A model generated the notes under the pieces. It worked only from the letters and a program-made list of their open reading frames with translations, was not told the origin of the DNA and made no database searches. Position numbers and translations under genes: made by a program. From the NCBI GenBank assembly GCA_017397835.1, contig JAFQHV010000011.1:124001-188000 (forward strand): a stretch of DNA of 64,000 bases, given 5' to 3'. Positions 61,101 through 64,000 of the stretch are shown in pieces (positions within the stretch are counted from its first letter, which is position 1; each line of letters begins with the position of its first letter). The stretch is from Oscillospiraceae bacterium (GTDB lineage Bacteria; Bacillota; Clostridia; Oscillospirales; Oscillospiraceae).

Positions 61101-64000
61101 TGAAGGCCTTCACGCTGCCCTGATCCACCACAAGGCTGTTGTGGGTGGTATCAAAGTACTCATAGCTGTCCACGGTGAAGTCGGTCGCCTCGCCGGTGGC
61201 GGGAACCTCGTCACCGAACATCAGGGCCACATTACCGTTGATAGCCTGACCCTTGGTGGCAAAGGTAAAGGTCTTGGACAGACTGGCTTTGCCGAAGGTA
61301 GCGGTGGCGATCAGATCAAAGGACAGGGGCTTGGAGCTACGGGTGATGGCACCGGTGTCGGTGTTCACATTGGGGGCAACCGTATCGGTGGCATTGTCCA
61401 CAGCGCGCCAGGTGATGGGAACCACAACGCCGCTGGCAGGGAACGTCACCTGCTTGAGCAGGCTCAGCTTGGTCACGTCCACAGGGTCGCTGCCGGCCAG
61501 CACACCCTCTTCGGTGATGGTACCCAGGGCGCTGGTGACAATGGATTCATCATCCTGCTGACCGGCCTGGGTCCACAGGGTGCTGAAGATATCCACGTCG
61601 ATACCCAGATACTCGCCGGCCTTGTTGGGACCCACATAGCTGTAGGTCAGGTCGCAGCGCAACTGGGGGAAGGGAATGGAGTCCACAACGGTAAAGCTGG
61701 TGCGGTTCAGGGGCGTAAACACCTTAATCAACTCGCCGTCCACATACAGAGATGGCACGTTGTTGGCATCCACCGAGATGGTGAAGGTAAAGCGGTCACC
61801 CAGCTTCTTGCCGATTTCCACCGTGGCAGTAGAGTCCATGTACAGCAGGTCCATCAGGATGTTGCCGTTGCCGTCATCACGCAGAGCATAGCGGGCCTGC
61901 AGCTTCTCCTGACGCACCTCCCAGCACAAACCGCGCCAAGCAAAGGAGCCGGTGATGGTGGGCAGGGCACGGACCTCCAGATCCACGGTGAAGTCATAGG
62001 CGTTCCCGTTCAGGGTAGGCAGCGCGTAGTGCTCATAGCTGACGGTGGTGTCCTTCTGGCTGGGATCCACGTACAGGTGCTGATAACCGTCGGCCTGTTT
62101 CCAGGTCGCCTCGGCCGGGGTGTAGCGGAAGGTATAATCCTTGGTGGTCAGGTCGGTAGCGGTATCGCCGATGACCACGCTGGTACCAACCAGCTTCAGG
62201 TTGCCGTACAGCTTGCTGGTGCCGCCGTCGTTGGTCAGCTTCAGCTCATAGGCAGTTTCGGCATTCAGACCGGTCAGGCCCACCTCGCTCAGGGGGATGG
62301 CCCACTCCAAAGTCTGACCGCTGAGGTACAGCTTACCGGCAGAGGCACTCTCCGCCTGCAGGTCGGCAGTCATGGTCTTGCCGCCCACGGTCAGTTCCAG
62401 CTTGTCGGCACGGGCGGTGGTGAAGATCTGACCGCCCAAATACAGGGTCTTGGCATCCCACTGGAAGCCGAACTCCGCACCGGCCGCAGCCTCATCGCCG
62501 GCAGCCTTGTAGGGGGTGTACCACTGCAGATCCTTGATGCTGCCGTCCATCTTCAGACCGGCGGCATCCAGATAGGCCACGGCATCGTTCTTTCCGTCAC
62601 CGGACTCGGGGGCGTACACCGTCTGGGTCAGAACCACACCGCCGCCCAGAACCAGCATAAAGGAACGGGTCTTGTCGCCGGAGGTCACGCTGACCGGAAC
62701 CTTTTGTCCGGCAGGCGCGCCCTGCTGCAGCAGGTTCAGGGGAATGGCAATTTCATACTGATCCTTGCCGTTGGTCTTGATTTCGCTGCCCATGGTAAAG
62801 CCAAGGGCAAAGGTGGGCTTCTTGCCCAGCTTGGCCGTGGCCTTTTGGGCGCCAAAGTTGAATACGATCTCTTTTTCCTTGCTGTCCAAAGCGATGTACA
62901 GGTTTTCCTCATCGCACAGGGCACCGAAACGGGTGTCGCCCACTTTGCCGCCCATGGTCCAGAAGGACTCGTTGGGACTGCCGTCCACGGTCAGCATCCC
63001 CTTGGCCACCTGAGCACACTCCATCCGGGCAGGGGGCGCCGCCTGGGTGATGTACATATCATGCAGCAGCACGTCGTTCTTACGGGTAGCCGTCAGGTCC
63101 CGTCGGCCGGTGCTGGTCCAGATGTACAGACTGGCGTCGGAGTTCTTGGTAACACCGCCGCGGCTGGTGGTGGCAAACTGGGCCACGCTCTTGCCGTTAA
63201 CATAGACTTCCGCCTTGAACTCATCGTCAATTACGATGCGGATGTTCACATCCTTGGCGGGCAGGTCCAGGCCGGTGTCGAACTTCTTGGCGGCGGGGTG
63301 GTTATCCTCGTACTGGGCAACGTAGATGTTGCCGGCGGCATCGGCAACGAAACCGTGTCCGAAGATATAGCTCATGCAGTTGTACACAGAAAAACCGCCG
63401 ATACCCCAGTAGGCCTGCATATCCGCGGCAGGCACAATCAGGTCGTTGAAGTCCACGTTCATGACCATCTCATGACCCTTGGCGATGTCCAGGCCCGGAG
63501 CAAAACGCTCGGTCACCCAGCCCACACGGCTGGTATCGCTGGTGCCCTTTTCGGTCATGGTATTGGTCTTGTAGTGCAGGGAGCCGTTCTCCTCCACCAC
63601 GTAGCCCTCGTCGTTGACCTTGTTCAGCATGCTGAAGTAGGACTTATCCTTGGTGTTGGTGAAGTCGTCCACCATCAGCATGGCCTTGTGGGCAAAGTTC
63701 AGCTTACCATTAAAGCTATCGCTGCCGATCTTGGCCTCAAAGGTCAGGATCTGGCCGGGATCGTAGGCTACGCCCACGGTTTCCAGCTTGATCTGCACCT
63801 CGGCCGTGCCGGCGGCGGCATCCACCGCCGCGGTGCCGGCGTTGGCACCATTGGCCAGCACCGTGCCGGCGGTCAGGTCCGCCTTGACCGCCACACCGTT
63901 CAATGTAAACTCGACAGCCGTTTGCGCGGTCTGCATACCCACAAACAGGTTGTCCTCGTCACACAGCAACATAACGGGGGTGCTGCCGATTTTGTCCTTC
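58102..64000 (-). CDS. SLH-anchored, sialidase-fold (BNR) multidomain surface protein, N-terminus outside window
   Basis: The frame is open to the right edge, so more than 1965 residues exist; numbering here counts from the ATG at 63972. DOMON/CBM9-like repeats come first (one near 330-440 with PNESFWTMGGKVGDTRFGAL). Then come an aBig-type Ig module (about 830-920), a discoidin-like region (about 930-1040) and a DUF2341-like segment. The BNR beta-propeller has Asp boxes near 1200 (STDGGRTF), 1267 (TDDYGYTW), 1348 (SKDGGKSW) and 1421 (YDYGKTW). A laminin-G-like domain (about 1620-1740) and three SLH domains (about 1782-1956) finish it. It would be bound to secondary wall polymer and act on extracellular glycans. 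Confidence 0.85.
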   Translation of the reverse strand, partial: KDKIGSTPVMLLCDEDNLFVGMQTAQTAVEFTLNGVAVKADLTAGTVLANGANAGTAAVDAAAGTAEVQIKLETVGVAYDPGQILTFEAKIGSDSFNGKLNFAHKAMLMVDDFTNTKDKSYFSMLNKVNDEGYVVEENGSLHYKTNTMTEKGTSDTSRVGWVTERFAPGLDIAKGHEMVMNVDFNDLIVPAADMQAYWGIGGFSVYNCMSYIFGHGFVADAAGNIYVAQYEDNHPAAKKFDTGLDLPAKDVNIRIVIDDEFKAEVYVNGKSVAQFATTSRGGVTKNSDASLYIWTSTGRRDLTATRKNDVLLHDMYITQAAPPARMECAQVAKGMLTVDGSPNESFWTMGGKVGDTRFGALCDEENLYIALDSKEKEIVFNFGAQKATAKLGKKPTFALGFTMGSEIKTNGKDQYEIAIPLNLLQQGAPAGQKVPVSVTSGDKTRSFMLVLGGGVVLTQTVYAPESGDGKNDAVAYLDAAGLKMDGSIKDLQWYTPYKAAGDEAAAGAEFGFQWDAKTLYLGGQIFTTARADKLELTVGGKTMTADLQAESASAGKLYLSGQTLEWAIPLSEVGLTGLNAETAYELKLTNDGGTSKLYGNLKLVGTSVVIGDTATDLTTKDYTFRYTPAEATWKQADGYQHLYVDPSQKDTTVSYEHYALPTLNGNAYDFTVDLEVRALPTITGSFAWRGLCWEVRQEKLQARYALRDDGNGNILMDLLYMDSTATVEIGKKLGDRFTFTISVDANNVPSLYVDGELIKVFTPLNRTSFTVVDSIPFPQLRCDLTYSYVGPNKAGEYLGIDVDIFSTLWTQAGQQDDESIVTSALGTITEEGVLAGSDPVDVTKLSLLKQVTFPASGVVVPITWRAVDNATDTVAPNVNTDTGAITRSSKPLSFDLIATATFGKASLSKTFTFATKGQAINGNVALMFGDEVPATGEATDFTVDSYEYFDTTHNSLVVDQGSVKAFNRIVLHDMDEYSRVGQRHLGVFVSNDGKTYTKVTGWLMNQIGKDYTIYNINEKARFVKVHTYHDDLDMTGEKPSFYNTIQSMITVSNEQYLPGAAGTFAHKADVSVTTPAGEDVPVYISIAQLGAKAGQYKADGSDFRFTVGNTVLAHWYNGKDGFYVRVPSVPATVAAQWGCSSAKDFSDPETVFEVTYGNVSLIDIGRQTYEAFGSYDAIDSHGRPFTFPNGDVIVVGRRAGTDADNAVYRSTDGGRTFSTRPVLAYNESRDSAPMGAGYRGSGFGGYLWDEELQRLYIIGYSGRVDDTVNDYRLHLTYTDDYGYTWSEVRFITDPVMPKVKDNDYVLQNSRGQGKTRAILYCDGLKLRDADGDGPNVDYVIVHAISDTADDRNCVTATYSKDGGKSWIASDTLMYMDISKEGPINLNGAVSTTPENGLSETGFAQLDDGSLYIVIRAQQDGNFYLWEGRSYDYGKTWKADYSKIISSNTSPVLAKYGEDRLILHSSRNSMGMTYYRRVPMYLGVSSDNYQTFDRYLDLTFSTAFDSVQDVQGRMTQPGLGISADGKEAFVTWYDHTYKHKDYRRDSTVGFLVEEFDEMIYKTKGGYEDFEDASLKYMGWLRDLPGTIELTKEASASGVHSMKVVDANSTGPTHAVRQVPALKAGTIGAKIMVPKGNKSEFAFEVKAAFNFVYLRHSMASVVFSPDGTVSLGYDSGKVAVGKVEPGTWNDIAVSFDIGADTGALYINGVKVSDIKLKHDQDTKVQISGTNYQARTDKDVIREICAVEFNQIETTRENGDSLYVDDFYATELTQPLNRTGASVAVELPKDEPKDELTFADVKVGDWFYDAVAYATANGIMSGYSADKFGPNDTLNRAMVVQVLYNKEGQPDLNGAKHSFSDVPASQWYNNAVTWGSNKGVVSGYGGGVFKPEDPVTVEQIAVILRNYSGSPNGNGDLSKVGNHSDWAADALKWAVEKGILNNVPFTNATEKATRAQTAQILTNFLRAN

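Noticed and set aside
1..64000. CRISPR arrays, rRNA, tRNA and insertion sequences
   Set aside because: No regularly spaced repeats, no cloverleaf or rRNA-like sequence, and no transposase-like frame were found.

Overview
The window reads as a chromosomal segment of a GC-rich, low-oxygen Firmicute. The likeliest placement is Clostridia, Oscillospiraceae-like gut bacteria, by inference from several features. These are three C-terminal SLH domains on a surface enzyme, a glycine riboswitch ahead of an AgcS-type symporter, HemW, a GlgC/GlgD pair, AGGAGG-type ribosome binding sites, and many AraC-controlled glycan modules. No rRNA, tRNA, CRISPR array, integrase or insertion sequence was seen.

Layout. 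1-590: C-terminal part of an ABC solute-binding protein. 640-5260: secA (minus), then a promoter, glycine riboswitch and sodium:amino-acid symporter (plus). 5300-12756: a plus-strand run with rlmD, threonine aldolase, SGNH hydrolase, GNAT protein, Na+/Ca2+ exchanger, NSS transporter and MATE transporter. 12800-16804 (minus): B12/radical SAM protein, rpiB, PHP phosphatase and an AraC regulator. 16933-18678: GH2 enzyme divergent from that AraC gene. 18725-22143 (minus): glycogen phosphorylase and a RluA-type pseudouridine synthase. 22270-23475: hemW.

23509-36093 (minus) is a compact phage-like head and contractile-tail cluster of about 12.6 kb. Its gene order matches the PBSX xtmB-xkdE...xkdU order: terminase large subunit, portal, protease, decoration protein, capsid, three connector proteins, sheath, tube, frameshifted tail chaperone, a short protein in the tape-measure slot, LysM protein, hub, spike, gp25-like, gpJ-like and gpI-like. 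It sits directly between hemW and a D-Ala-D-Ala carboxypeptidase gene. No integrase, repressor, replication, lysis or tail-fibre gene is present, and no recognisable small terminase or long tape measure. It looks like a domesticated, GTA-like or PBSX-like particle and is the most interesting object in the window.

36253-43400 (plus): dacF-like carboxypeptidase, then the glycogen operon glgB-glgC-glgD-glgA behind a near-consensus promoter. Together with glgP at 18725 this gives both glycogen synthesis and breakdown. 43473-64000 is a chain of carbohydrate modules, most with their own AraC regulator: uxaA-uxaB; two Gfo/Idh/MocA oxidoreductases; a 1091-residue six-hairpin-type protein; an AraC-nagA-GH20 operon; and a giant SLH-anchored sialidase-fold protein that runs off the right edge. 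GH2, GH20, NagA, UxaA/UxaB and the sialidase-fold protein together suggest growth on uronate- and amino-sugar-containing host glycans (inference).

Convergent genes are usually separated by strong bidirectional hairpin terminators. Many promoters have a TTGCAA or TTGCAT -35 box with a 17-base spacer.
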